This document shows positions 1-8,130 of a DNA stretch of 64,000 bases, piece after piece. The stretch's first letter is position 1. Each line of letters opens with the position of its first letter. The notes below the pieces were generated by a model. The model had not been told where the DNA came from. It made no database searches and saw only the letters and a list, made by a program, of their open reading frames with translations. Origin of the DNA: Polycladidibacter stylochi (GTDB taxonomy: Bacteria > Pseudomonadota > Alphaproteobacteria > Rhizobiales > Stappiaceae); NCBI RefSeq assembly GCF_001562055.1, contig NZ_LLWE01000014.1, positions 1 to 64,000 of the forward strand, read 5' to 3'. Both the position numbers and the translations under genes were made by a program.

Positions 1-864
1 TGATGAAATCGGAATACGCATCCAGCCCGTGTTCCTGATTTGGTCCAGAAATCTCTACCTCCCGACCGGGGGAAAATTGGGGAGCACATCACTTAGGCAG
101 GATCCTATCATAAACTGGGGGAGATTATGGGGGGCAGGTCAGTAGCAATAATTTTCTGATCAGGAGAACGCCATAGCTCTCGTGCGAAAAGCTCCTTATG
201 TTGCTCTACTTGACCATCGCTTACCTCAGAATATTCTTCTGAGGAGTAAAGCCATTGAATATTTACAAATACTGTTTTGGGAATTTCACGTTCAGTAACA
301 ATCTGCCACGGAATGTTTTTTCCTCCCAGTAGCATTTTTCGATCATCAACCTCTCGATTGTCTGAGGCTTTTTTAGATCACTGGTGTATTTGGCCTGCAG
401 AACGACTTCCGGCAAATGCCAGTCATCGAAGCTAACGAAGAAATCGCTTATGAGCACCTGAGGCGTATCTCGAAACCTACCATGGACAACACCCAGCTCG
501 GCAGCGATGCGAACAGTATCTTCCGTTCGCATGGGAAATTGCTCTCGAATATCGGTAGTGTTGGAAGACCAGTCCAGAATAAGAAAAACCGCCAGCTCAA
601 GGTCCGAGAGAAGGTGGTGCATACGGCCACACGTTGAGCTTGGCAAACGATGAGATCGTCCCAAAGAAGAGACATCGCGTGTATAGATAAAGGGTTTATA
701 GTCCGGACCGATACCCTGACCACGCCCTTCTCATATCCGCTTATCGATTTGTGCCTGGGTTAATCCCTTAAACGTTCCAGCCATCAGGCCGACTCCACAA
801 AATTCCTTTGTGAAGCGATCATATATCAGAAACTAACAGGATGATACTTTATTACTCTCCTACA
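1..864 (-). mobile_element. Remnant of a Tn7-like transposon at attTn7
   Basis: A decayed tnsA lies just beyond the 3' end of glmS, in the same orientation as glmS. That is how the right end of Tn7 sits after TnsD-directed insertion. On the minus strand a TGTAGG sequence (864 down to 859) begins 26 bases after the glmS stop. This resembles the TGT start of Tn7-type ends, and the five bases before it (865-869) would be the target duplication, centred 24 bp past the stop; canonical Tn7 uses about 25 bp. No tnsB, tnsC or left end is in the window. The call rests on the tnsA similarity and the position; the exact end is inferred. Confidence 0.75.
108..784 (-). pseudogene. tnsA: Broken tnsA (Tn7-type transposon endonuclease TnsA)
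   Basis: TnsA cuts the 5' strands at transposon ends together with TnsB. The reading starts at ATG 784-782 (MAGTFKGLTQAQIDKRI) and meets an in-frame TGA at the codon where Tn7 TnsA has lysine. It continues as EGRGQGIGPDY... and then GRSHRL, MHHLLSDLELAVFL and DIREQFP, all closely like Tn7 TnsA. The three catalytic residues are kept: Glu in SDLELAV, Asp in ISDFFV and Lys in LQAKYT. A one-base loss in a six-T run (316-321 on the plus strand) moves the rest (IPWQIVTEREIP, NIQWLYSS) into another frame. Similarity fades near position 140, so roughly the last quarter of the 273-residue family length is missing. The gene cannot make an intact TnsA. Confidence 0.88.
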
Positions 865-925
865 CCACCCCACGGTTATCCTATCAAAGCTTATTCAACT
901 GTCACAGATTTTGCCAGATTGCGCG
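865..925 (-). other. attTn7-like target: 3' end of glmS plus downstream bases
   Basis: TnsD-type proteins recognise the last codons of glmS, which encode the conserved tail (here DQPRNLAKSVTVE), and direct insertion a short fixed distance downstream. The tail is present, and the tnsA remnant begins right after it. Bases 865-869 (ccacc) are the candidate five-base duplication next to the transposon end. Its partner copy on the far side is outside the window, so the duplication is unproven. Confidence 0.55.
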
Positions 926-2717
926 GCTGGTCGACATCTGTGCCCATAAAGACAGCTGTATGGTAAGCAAGTAACTGCAACGGTATTGCATAAATCAGTG
1001 GCGCAATGATTTCCGGTAGTTGTGGCAGTTCCAATACATCTTCAGCCTGAAGGCCGGAGGCCTCGATGCCTTTACTATCGCTGAGCAATAGAATACGCCC
1101 GCCACGCGCAGCCACCTCTTGCATGTTGGAGACGGTTTTTTCGTAGATACTATCAAATGGAGCGACCACGATGACCGGCATATTTTCGTCGATCAAGGCA
1201 ATTGGCCCGTGTTTTAGCTCGCCTGCCGCATAGCCCTCGGCGTGAATATAAGAGATTTCCTTAAGTTTCAGCGCGCCCTCAAGAGCCATCGGGAAACTGG
1301 TACCACGCCCCAAGAACAGGGCGTTATGCTTTTTCGCCATCCACTGGGCAAGTTTTTCGATTTTCGGCTCCAGTTTCAGCGCCTCGATGGTGAAGCCCGG
1401 CAATTGTGACAAAGCAGTGACCAATTGCTTTTCTTCACCGCTGGAGATAACACCACGTTGATGACCGGCGTAAATAGCAAGGCTGGCTAACACTGCCAAC
1501 TGGCAGGTAAAGGCTTTGGAAGAAGCAACACCGATTTCAGGGCCCGCCATAGTTGGAAACACCACATCGGCTTCGCGTGCTATGGTGGATTCGGGCACAT
1601 TGACCACTGCACCCACTTGCATACCCTGCTCCTTACAATAACGCAGGGAAGCCAACGTGTCGGCGGTTTCGCCCGATTGCGACACAAACAGCGCCAAGTC
1701 TCCGGCTTTGAGCGGCATTTCGCGATAGCGGAACTCGGAGGCGACATCGAGATCTACCGGTAATCTGGCATATTTTTCAAACCAGTACTTGGCCACATGT
1801 GCCGCATAACTGGCTGTACCACATGCACATAAAACCAAGCGCTCGACTTTTGTAAAGTCAAAGCTGGTTCCCTCAGGTAGTCGTGCCTGATTGGAGGTTA
1901 AATCCAGATAGTTTGTCAGCGTATGGCCGATAACCTCGGGCTGCTCGTGAATTTCTTTGGCCATGAAATGGCGGTAATTGCCCTTTTCCATCATGGTGGT
2001 GCTGACATTAGAAGTTTGGATCGGGCGGGTGACCTTTTCGCCATCCTCACGGTAAACTTGGGCGTTTTCGCGCGTGAGAACAACATAGTCACCATCTTCC
2101 AGATAACTGATTGAATCAGTAAATGGCGATAAAGCAATAGCATCGGACCCTAAGAACATCTCGCCCTTGCCATAACCGATAGCCAATGGTGAGCCGCGAC
2201 GGGCACCAATCATTAAGTTATCGTGTCCCTCAAACAAAATGGCGAGAGAAAACGCGCCTTTGAGCTGCCCCAAAATGCTTTCAACAGCCCGCTGTGGCTG
2301 TTTACCATCTTTGAGAGCTAGAGAGATGAGATGAGCAACAACTTCGGTATCGGTCTCGGTTTCCAGCACACAACCGTTATTTGTGACTTGTTCGCGCAAT
2401 TCTAAAAAGTTTTCAATAATACCGTTATGGACAAGAGCAACGCCTTGAGCGACATGCGGGTGTGCGTTGGCTACATTGGGTGCACCATGTGTCGCCCAAC
2501 GGGTGTGGCCAATACCGCTATTGGCAAACAGAGGTTGCTTTTCCAGCAGCGCTTCCAAATTGCGTAGTTTACCCTTGGCACGTTTGCGGGTTAGGCCGTC
2601 TTTTTCCAGCGTAGCAACACCGGCTGAGTCATAACCACGGTATTCCAAACGTTTAAGTGCATCCACCAGCAAAGGTGCTACGGGGGTTTGGCCAAGAATG
2701 CCAACAATACCACACAT
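891..2717 (-). CDS. glmS: Glutamine--fructose-6-phosphate aminotransferase (isomerising)
   Basis: This enzyme makes glucosamine-6-phosphate from fructose-6-phosphate and glutamine, the first committed step towards UDP-GlcNAc for peptidoglycan and lipid A. The N-terminus MCGIVGILG puts the catalytic Cys directly after Met (class II glutaminase, about residues 1-220). Two SIS sugar-isomerase domains follow, seen at CACGTASYAAH and VSQSGETADTL, and the protein ends in the conserved DQPRNLAKSVTVE tail. At 608 residues it is the normal length. An AGGAGAACTTC Shine-Dalgarno stretch precedes the ATG. It follows glmU on the same strand, so two steps of the same pathway are adjacent, but a strong hairpin in the 204-bp gap suggests separate transcription. 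Confidence 0.98.
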   Translation of the reverse strand: MCGIVGILGQTPVAPLLVDALKRLEYRGYDSAGVATLEKDGLTRKRAKGKLRNLEALLEKQPLFANSGIGHTRWATHGAPNVANAHPHVAQGVALVHNGIIENFLELREQVTNNGCVLETETDTEVVAHLISLALKDGKQPQRAVESILGQLKGAFSLAILFEGHDNLMIGARRGSPLAIGYGKGEMFLGSDAIALSPFTDSISYLEDGDYVVLTRENAQVYREDGEKVTRPIQTSNVSTTMMEKGNYRHFMAKEIHEQPEVIGHTLTNYLDLTSNQARLPEGTSFDFTKVERLVLCACGTASYAAHVAKYWFEKYARLPVDLDVASEFRYREMPLKAGDLALFVSQSGETADTLASLRYCKEQGMQVGAVVNVPESTIAREADVVFPTMAGPEIGVASSKAFTCQLAVLASLAIYAGHQRGVISSGEEKQLVTALSQLPGFTIEALKLEPKIEKLAQWMAKKHNALFLGRGTSFPMALEGALKLKEISYIHAEGYAAGELKHGPIALIDENMPVIVVAPFDSIYEKTVSNMQEVAARGGRILLLSDSKGIEASGLQAEDVLELPQLPEIIAPLIYAIPLQLLAYHTAVFMGTDVDQPRNLAKSVTVE

Positions 2718-2854
2718 GAAGTTCTCCTAGAAATTTCCCTATAAGTCACGCGTCGATAATAACGACTCGTACCTGCCAGCTCGCGTTTCGGGCTTATGCT
2801 TAAGCCAGTTTTTTCGTTTTAGGAAATCAAACCATATTACTTAATCTTACATAA

Positions 2855-2895
2855 AATAGTTTGTAAGAGCTTCTACAAACCTCTTACAAACTATT
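2855..2895 (-). terminator. 15-bp hairpin between glmU and glmS
   Basis: Perfect inverted repeat: arms 2855-2869 and 2881-2895 with an 11-base loop. On the minus strand the stem is followed by TTTTATG. It most likely ends glmU transcription, but it also lies in the leader region of glmS and could have a regulatory role there. Confidence 0.65.
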
Positions 2896-2921
2896 ATGAA
2901 ATAAAGGCTAATTCGTTTGCC

Positions 2922-4286
2922 TTAATTTTTGTTCTTTAGCCGTTGTAGCTGGGCTTTTAGTTTTTGACGCATTTTGGCGGCAAGACCAATTTTATTGGTC
3001 TGCATGGCGCGGGCCACCGCGAGGCTATCTTGCGGTACATTTTTGGTAATAACTGAACCGGCTGCAGTGAACGCACCGTCTTCCAGCTGCACAGGAGCCA
3101 CCAACACGCTGTTGGAACCAATAAAGCAGTTGGCGCCAATATCCGTATGGTGTTTCATATAGCCGTCATAGTTGCAGGTAATGGTCCCTGCCCCAATGTT
3201 GCTTTTTTCGCCAACACGGGCATCACCAATATAAGTGAGGTGGTTGACCTTGGCACCACGTTCAACAACAGCCTTTTTGATTTCGACAAAGTTGCCAATA
3301 TGCGCTCCTTCGCCAATTTGCGCACCAGGCCGCAAGCGGGCGTATGGCCCCACTGTGGCTCCACTGGCCACATGGGCCTGCTCTAGATGTGAAAACGCGC
3401 GAATAGTAGCACCGCTGGCCACGCTGACACCTGCGGCGAAAACCACATTAGGTTCGATAGTGATATCACCTTCCAGCTTGGTATCATGAGAGAAATAAAC
3501 GCTGTTAGGAGCTTGGAGTGTGACACCTTCCAGCATGAAGTGCTGGCGTTGACGGTTTTGAAATACCTCTTCACAGGCAGCAAGCTGGGCGCGATTGTTA
3601 ATACCCATCACCTCTTGCTCGCTGGCGGTGACAGTCGAAACCTTAAGGCCAAAGCGGTTGGCCAGCTCGACGGTATCGGTGAGATAGTATTCTTGCTGAT
3701 TATTGTTGTTTTCTACCGCATCGAGCAATTTTGCCATGTGTTTTGAAGAAAACGCCAAAATGCCAGAATTACACAGTTTTACCTGCTGCTCGGCCTCTGT
3801 GGCATCTTTATGCTCGCGAATTGCGGTCAGCTGGCCATTTTCAACCAGTAGGCGGCCATAGCCCGTTGAGTCATCAGCATGAAAGCCAAGCACCACCACA
3901 TCAGCGCCATTGGCGAGCTCTTGGCGCAATTTCGCCAAGCTTTGCGCGGTGATGAGCGGGGTATCGGCGGTAAGAACAAGGATATCACCCGTATGTTGCT
4001 CATAGGCTTGCCTTGCGGCCATTACGGCGTGGGCGGTACCCAAGCGCTCTGTTTGCTCATAGCACACAGCATCTGGAGTGAGTTTTTGAACCGTCTCGAT
4101 AAGCTGGGGCATTTGCGGACCAACAATAACTGCCGCCTTTGCCGTACCTGCCTGTTTTACGGCTGATAAGACATGGCCCACAAGTGGTAGGCCGCCAATT
4201 TCGTGCATAACCTTTGGCTTGTCAGAGCGCATACGTGTGCCCATTCCAGCAGCCAAAACAATGGCCAAGCAGTCAGTTTGTGTCAT
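2922..4286 (-). CDS. glmU: Bifunctional GlcN-1-P acetyltransferase / GlcNAc-1-P uridylyltransferase
   Basis: GlmU performs the last two steps to UDP-GlcNAc. The N-terminal pyrophosphorylase domain carries the nucleotide-binding signature LAAGMGTRMRSDKPKVMHE, and NGQLTAIREHKDA follows at about residue 155. The C-terminal half shows left-handed beta-helix hexapeptide repeats (GVSVASGATIRAFSHLE, GAGTITCNYDG) with the acetyltransferase residues. I start at ATG 4286 (MTQTDCLAIV), which has AAGGAAAAAG upstream. The frame is open to 4319, but that start adds 11 residues not expected in the family. The resulting 454 residues is a usual length. Confidence 0.97.
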   Translation of the reverse strand: MTQTDCLAIVLAAGMGTRMRSDKPKVMHEIGGLPLVGHVLSAVKQAGTAKAAVIVGPQMPQLIETVQKLTPDAVCYEQTERLGTAHAVMAARQAYEQHTGDILVLTADTPLITAQSLAKLRQELANGADVVVLGFHADDSTGYGRLLVENGQLTAIREHKDATEAEQQVKLCNSGILAFSSKHMAKLLDAVENNNNQQEYYLTDTVELANRFGLKVSTVTASEQEVMGINNRAQLAACEEVFQNRQRQHFMLEGVTLQAPNSVYFSHDTKLEGDITIEPNVVFAAGVSVASGATIRAFSHLEQAHVASGATVGPYARLRPGAQIGEGAHIGNFVEIKKAVVERGAKVNHLTYIGDARVGEKSNIGAGTITCNYDGYMKHHTDIGANCFIGSNSVLVAPVQLEDGAFTAAGSVITKNVPQDSLAVARAMQTNKIGLAAKMRQKLKAQLQRLKNKN

Positions 4287-4576
4287 ATCTTTTTCCTTAT
4301 CCGCAACAATCAAGACCACGGCAATTGGCGTAATTCAACGCAACAATGCTTGGGAGGCAAATTTGTTTGCTACCAATTTTGCACCATTTGTAGTGTTTTT
4401 TAGCTTTTAAAGCGGTAACTTAAAGCAGTTTTTGCGATAATCCCACGTTTTCTATGGGGCTGAATGCAGCAAACCCCGAGCTTCCTGTTTACCATAGGGC
4501 GGTTTTATCCTATTAATTTATTGTTAACCATAGGTTTTGGCGGATACCACCTTCCCGCTGTAATGAGGAAATCTAT

Positions 4577-5416
4577 TTGCGCTTTGTGCCTCACCCACTC
4601 GATAAAAAAACAATAATAGCATTATTGGGTGACAACCCAATTTTAGCTTTGTGGGGTTGTGTGGCCTTCGGTTTTTTATTCATTACCATTTCTAGTTTTT
4701 TTATAGGAGAGCACGCGCAATCACCGGCACAACGCGATGAGCCTTTACGTATTGTCTCTCTGCCAGAAAGTGGTCCCATTAACGTTACAAACAGTACTCT
4801 CACGCAAAAGAATCGGCTTTCACATAATGGCACTGCCAATACACTTAATCGCGAAGTAGAAGCGCTACGTTATGCGTTGGTTCGTTTACGCTTGGATATT
4901 GAAGCTTTACAGCAACAAAACAAAGCGCTTCTCCAGAAAGTCGGGCAGTTAACAACCGGCAACCTGAAAAGCCTCGAGAATACGCAGGCTTCGTCCAGCA
5001 CCTCCCAATACGAAGATGGCACTTATTCCACTGGCAACGGTGGGGAGCAAAACACGGTTTCTTTTAACGAGGCCCAACTGCAACAAAACAAAGCAGATTA
5101 TACCAATCCATATTTTCCTGTAAAAGCAGCGGGAGATTTACAGCTTAGTAGCGTTAAATTAAAGCGCACACGATTTGCACTCAACCTCGGGCACTTTCGC
5201 TATCAAAGTGATTTAGAAAACTATTGGTACGAACTAAAAAAACAATACCCGGCTCTTTTTTCCCAACTGCACTTTTATCCTAAACAAATTCTACAGGGAA
5301 AGGCTGAGAGCGAGTTAATGCTTGTTGCCGGCCCTTTAGATAATGCAGCAGATGCAGCCATTTTATGTGCCCATATGGCACAAAGGCAAAAATACTGCAC
5401 AGCCACCTCCTATTAA
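4577..5416 (+). CDS. Membrane-anchored coiled-coil protein with C-terminal SPOR-like domain
   Basis: I do not recognise this as a named gene. There is one membrane segment at about residues 22-43, with a short cytoplasmic head. A heptad-like stretch (about 91-125, LNREVEALRYALVRLRLDIEAL) and a low-complexity linker follow. The last 80 residues (RTRFALNLGHFRYQSDLENYW ... LMLVAGPLDNAADAAILCAHM ... YC) have the beta-alpha-beta-beta pattern and late Cys typical of SPOR domains, which bind denuded peptidoglycan. The start is TTG 4577, chosen because GAGGAAA lies eight bases upstream; a GTG nine bases later is possible. A role in the periplasm or at the septum is inference. It stands alone between divergent glmU and the DMT exporter. 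Confidence 0.7.
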   Translation: MRFVPHPLDKKTIIALLGDNPILALWGCVAFGFLFITISSFFIGEHAQSPAQRDEPLRIVSLPESGPINVTNSTLTQKNRLSHNGTANTLNREVEALRYALVRLRLDIEALQQQNKALLQKVGQLTTGNLKSLENTQASSSTSQYEDGTYSTGNGGEQNTVSFNEAQLQQNKADYTNPYFPVKAAGDLQLSSVKLKRTRFALNLGHFRYQSDLENYWYELKKQYPALFSQLHFYPKQILQGKAESELMLVAGPLDNAADAAILCAHMAQRQKYCTATSY

Positions 5417-5525
5417 TGACAGGCCCTTGAACCCTACAGAAAAACTCAATACTCGTTTTCTGAGGCAATGCTAAAGTTGCCGCGGTTCACACCACTCTCT
5501 TTTACCCCCACAAAGTAGGTATGGT

Positions 5526-6437
5526 ATGTATTTCACGTATCTTGTTTTACTCATCATGCCAGTGTTTATGAGCTCCAATATTATTATTGGGCGCTTGGCC
5601 ATTAATAGTGTGGAGCCCTTCACACTTGCTTTTTTACGGTGGCTGCTGGCTTTTTTAATTATTCTTCCCCTTGCCTTACCAAGCCTGCGCAAAGATTGGG
5701 CTGCGATCAAAGCAGCCTTTCGTCAATTGTTGGCCCTTTCATTTCTCGGAATGTGGATTTGTGGTGCAATTGTTTACTTTGGACTTAAAAACACCAGTGC
5801 AACCAATGCCACACTGATTTACTCAGGGGCTCCGGTTATCATTTTGCTTTTAGAGTGGCTTTTTCGAGGGCGCAAAATAGCACTACGTGAAATAAGTGGC
5901 ATTGTGCTGGCGCTGATTGGTATCGGCCTGATTGTGGGCCGCGGTTCGTTTACTGCGCTGTTATCCCTTAAAATACAATGGGGAGATGCTGTATTGCTGG
6001 GCTGCACCATAAGCTGGGCTGCTTATTCCGTTATGGTACGGTCTAAGGTGCTACAGCCTCTAAGCAACATTAGCTTGTTTGCCATCACTGCACTGCTGGG
6101 CAGCCTTTGGCTTTTACCATTTAGCCTTGGTGAACTCGTAATCGTCGGCCACTTTCCAGCCACCCAAGACATTTGGCTGGCTATAGCCGCCATGGCGTTA
6201 ATACCCTCCGTTTTGGCATTTTCCTGTTACCAGTACGGTATCTCCAAAGTTGGCGCATCAGTTGCCGGAATGTTCATGTATTTATTACCGCCCTATGGTG
6301 TGGGCATGGCGATTGTCTTGCTCGGTGAGCATCTTCAGCCCTACCATATCTATGGCTTCATACCCATTATGGCAGGGCTGTTGCTCGCAACTGTTCCGCT
6401 TTCCCTCTTCAAGAGAACGCGTGGTATAACACGTTAA
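5526..6437 (+). CDS. DMT-superfamily (EamA) transporter
   Basis: A 303-residue hydrophobic protein with about ten membrane segments arranged as two EamA repeats. The first half begins VLLIMPVFMSSNIIIGRLA and includes FLRWLLAFLIILPLALP; the second has QWGDAVLLGCTISWAAYSVMV and the terminal GVGMAIVLLGEHLQPYHIYGF signature. Members export small metabolites such as amino acids or nucleosides, but the substrate cannot be read from sequence. It is convergent with ccdA: the two stop codons are one base apart, so no terminator fits between them. Confidence 0.9.
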   Translation: MYFTYLVLLIMPVFMSSNIIIGRLAINSVEPFTLAFLRWLLAFLIILPLALPSLRKDWAAIKAAFRQLLALSFLGMWICGAIVYFGLKNTSATNATLIYSGAPVIILLLEWLFRGRKIALREISGIVLALIGIGLIVGRGSFTALLSLKIQWGDAVLLGCTISWAAYSVMVRSKVLQPLSNISLFAITALLGSLWLLPFSLGELVIVGHFPATQDIWLAIAAMALIPSVLAFSCYQYGISKVGASVAGMFMYLLPPYGVGMAIVLLGEHLQPYHIYGFIPIMAGLLLATVPLSLFKRTRGITR

Positions 6438-6438
6438 G

Positions 6439-7176
6439 CTAGCCGAAAGTTGCCAGCTGTGGGAACTGCTCGATCAGCCAATACGAAACCTCCTGCATAT
6501 AACCGGTGAGGAATGCAACACCGGTTATAATAAGGAAAATTCCCATGATCCATTCGACAACTTGCATATGACGCTTGAACTTACCCATAAACTGCATAAA
6601 TGGCTTGGCAAAAAGTGCTGCAAGCATAAAGGGCACCCCAATACCCAATGAGTAACTTGCGAGCAACAAAGCTCCCTTGCCGACAGTTTCTTCAGCGCCG
6701 GCGATAAGCAAAATGGACGAAAGAATCGGGCCAATACAAGGGGTCCAGCCAAAGCCAAAAGCAAGCCCCATGATATAAGCGCCTGTCATGGTTGCCGTTT
6801 GGCCACCAAACTGGAAACGCGCTTCTTTATACAAAAATGAGAAGCGGAAGACGCCTAAAAAATGTAGCCCCATAAGGATGATAAAAGCGCCGCCAATTTG
6901 TGCAAGCACGGTTGAATAGGCGAGCAGAAAGCTACCGATGAATGAAGCGGTCGCACCGAGCGCGATAAAAACAGTCGAGAAGCCCAATACGAAAAAGACT
7001 GAGGCAATAAACACCTTGGTGTTGTTTTTGCGCTGCTTTTGATCGCGGTTCAGCTCTTCAAGCGAAACGCCAGCCATGTAGCCTAAATACGGTGGCACTA
7101 ATGGCAAAACGCAAGGAGATATAAAAGATAAAATACCGCCGAAAAAAGCGCCGAATATATTCACATGTTCTAGCAT
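6439..7176 (-). CDS. ccdA: Cytochrome c biogenesis / thiol-disulfide carrier CcdA
   Basis: CcdA is the short form of the DsbD membrane domain. It passes electrons from cytoplasmic thioredoxin to periplasmic thioredoxin-like proteins used in cytochrome c maturation. The protein has six membrane segments and the two conserved proline-flanked cysteines, in SPCVLPLVPPYLGYMAG near the N-terminus and GWTPCIGPILSS in the middle. The 245-residue length is normal. The ATG at 7176 has only a weak Shine-Dalgarno match. No ccm genes or thioredoxin-like partner are adjacent. Confidence 0.93.
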   Translation of the reverse strand: MLEHVNIFGAFFGGILSFISPCVLPLVPPYLGYMAGVSLEELNRDQKQRKNNTKVFIASVFFVLGFSTVFIALGATASFIGSFLLAYSTVLAQIGGAFIILMGLHFLGVFRFSFLYKEARFQFGGQTATMTGAYIMGLAFGFGWTPCIGPILSSILLIAGAEETVGKGALLLASYSLGIGVPFMLAALFAKPFMQFMGKFKRHMQVVEWIMGIFLIITGVAFLTGYMQEVSYWLIEQFPQLATFG

Positions 7177-7362
7177 CGGACCACTTCGCTGGTTGGTTGT
7201 TAGTTGAGCCTTGCCCGAGATTTAATTGCAGTTCAATTGGTTATCCGGCAGCAGGTTATTGAGAGATAAGACAATCCTCTCTTATTTTCAACATACCATT
7301 TTACGCAAGGACCTCAGCACTCATAGTGCTATATAAATAACAGATCATTATTGTGCTACCAC

Positions 7363-7388
7363 AAAAAAGGGCCCGACAAGCGAGCCCT
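7363..7388 (-). terminator. Rho-independent terminator of ssb
   Basis: On the minus strand an eight-pair stem (arms 7368-7375 and 7381-7388, five-base loop, one G-U pair) is followed by six T residues (7363-7368 read in reverse). It lies 15 bases past the ssb stop. Confidence 0.85.
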
Positions 7389-7402
7389 GAGTTGTTTAGT
7401 TT

Positions 7403-7966
7403 TTAAAACGGGATTTCGTCATCCATGCCGCCATCAAGGCCTCCGGATTGACCGCCACCAAAGCCTCCGCCTTGATTGCCACTTTGACTTCCTCCGCCCT
7501 GGTTACCGCCACCAAAGCCACCGCCCTGGTTACCACCACCATAACCGCCGCCGGACTGACCTCCACTAAAGTCGTTACCGCCGCCATATCCACCACCTTG
7601 GCCGCCGCCTTCACCGCGACCATCCAGCATTGTCAGTGTGGAGTTGAACCCTTGCAGAACAATTTCAGTAGAGTAACGGTCTTGGCCAGACTGGTCTTGC
7701 CATTTACGGGTTTGGATTTGGCCTTCAATATAAACTTTTGAACCTTTGCGCAGGTACTGCTCGGCCACTTTGGCCAATCCCTCATTGAAAACCACCACAC
7801 GGTGCCATTCGGTACGCTCGCGGCGTTCGCCAGTTGCTCGATCGCGCCAGCTTTCCGAGGTCGCAATACGCAAGTTAACAATAGGGCGGCCGTCTTGCGT
7901 GCGACGTACTTCAGGGTCTGCGCCCAGATTACCAACTAAAATCACTTTATTAACGCTACCGGCCAT
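7403..7966 (-). CDS. ssb: Single-stranded DNA-binding protein
   Basis: SSB coats single-stranded DNA in replication, repair and recombination. The OB fold fills residues 1-110 ([52 protein letters not shown]). A glycine-rich linker with GGGYGGG and GGGFGGG repeats follows, and then the conserved acidic tip DDEIPF that recruits partner proteins. I take ATG 7966 (MAGSVNKV): the codon four positions upstream overlaps TGGAGTT, which serves as its ribosome-binding site. uvrA, the common neighbour, is not here, and I see no clear LexA box in the upstream 160 bases. Confidence 0.97.
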   Translation of the reverse strand: MAGSVNKVILVGNLGADPEVRRTQDGRPIVNLRIATSESWRDRATGERRERTEWHRVVVFNEGLAKVAEQYLRKGSKVYIEGQIQTRKWQDQSGQDRYSTEIVLQGFNSTLTMLDGRGEGGGQGGGYGGGNDFSGGQSGGGYGGGNQGGGFGGGNQGGGSQSGNQGGGFGGGQSGGLDGGMDDEIPF

Positions 7967-8130
7967 ATTTAACTCCATGGATTAAGCTGCGAGGCAGGTG
8001 CAATGGTAAGCTCACTCGCCCGCGCTTTGATTTTTGTGAACCCTATGGGCAGTGCTCATTAGATGCAATCCCTAAGACACTTTGGTTTTTATTGATCGTC
8101 TCTTGTCCACACACACGTAACCATTAAGCC

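Noticed and set aside
316-321. Programmed frameshifting in the T6 run of tnsA
   Set aside because: A stop codon upstream and a missing C-terminus already mark the gene as broken; simple loss of a base is more likely.
263-664. Treating the 133-residue tnsA fragment as an intact small gene
   Set aside because: TnsA similarity continues upstream past a stop codon and downstream in another frame, so this is the middle of a pseudogene.
2718-2921. glmS ribozyme
   Set aside because: That ribozyme belongs to Firmicutes-type leaders, and I could not match its conserved core here.
7443-7620. Tandem repeats opposite ssb as a regulatory repeat array
   Set aside because: They encode the glycine-rich linker of SSB, which explains the periodicity.
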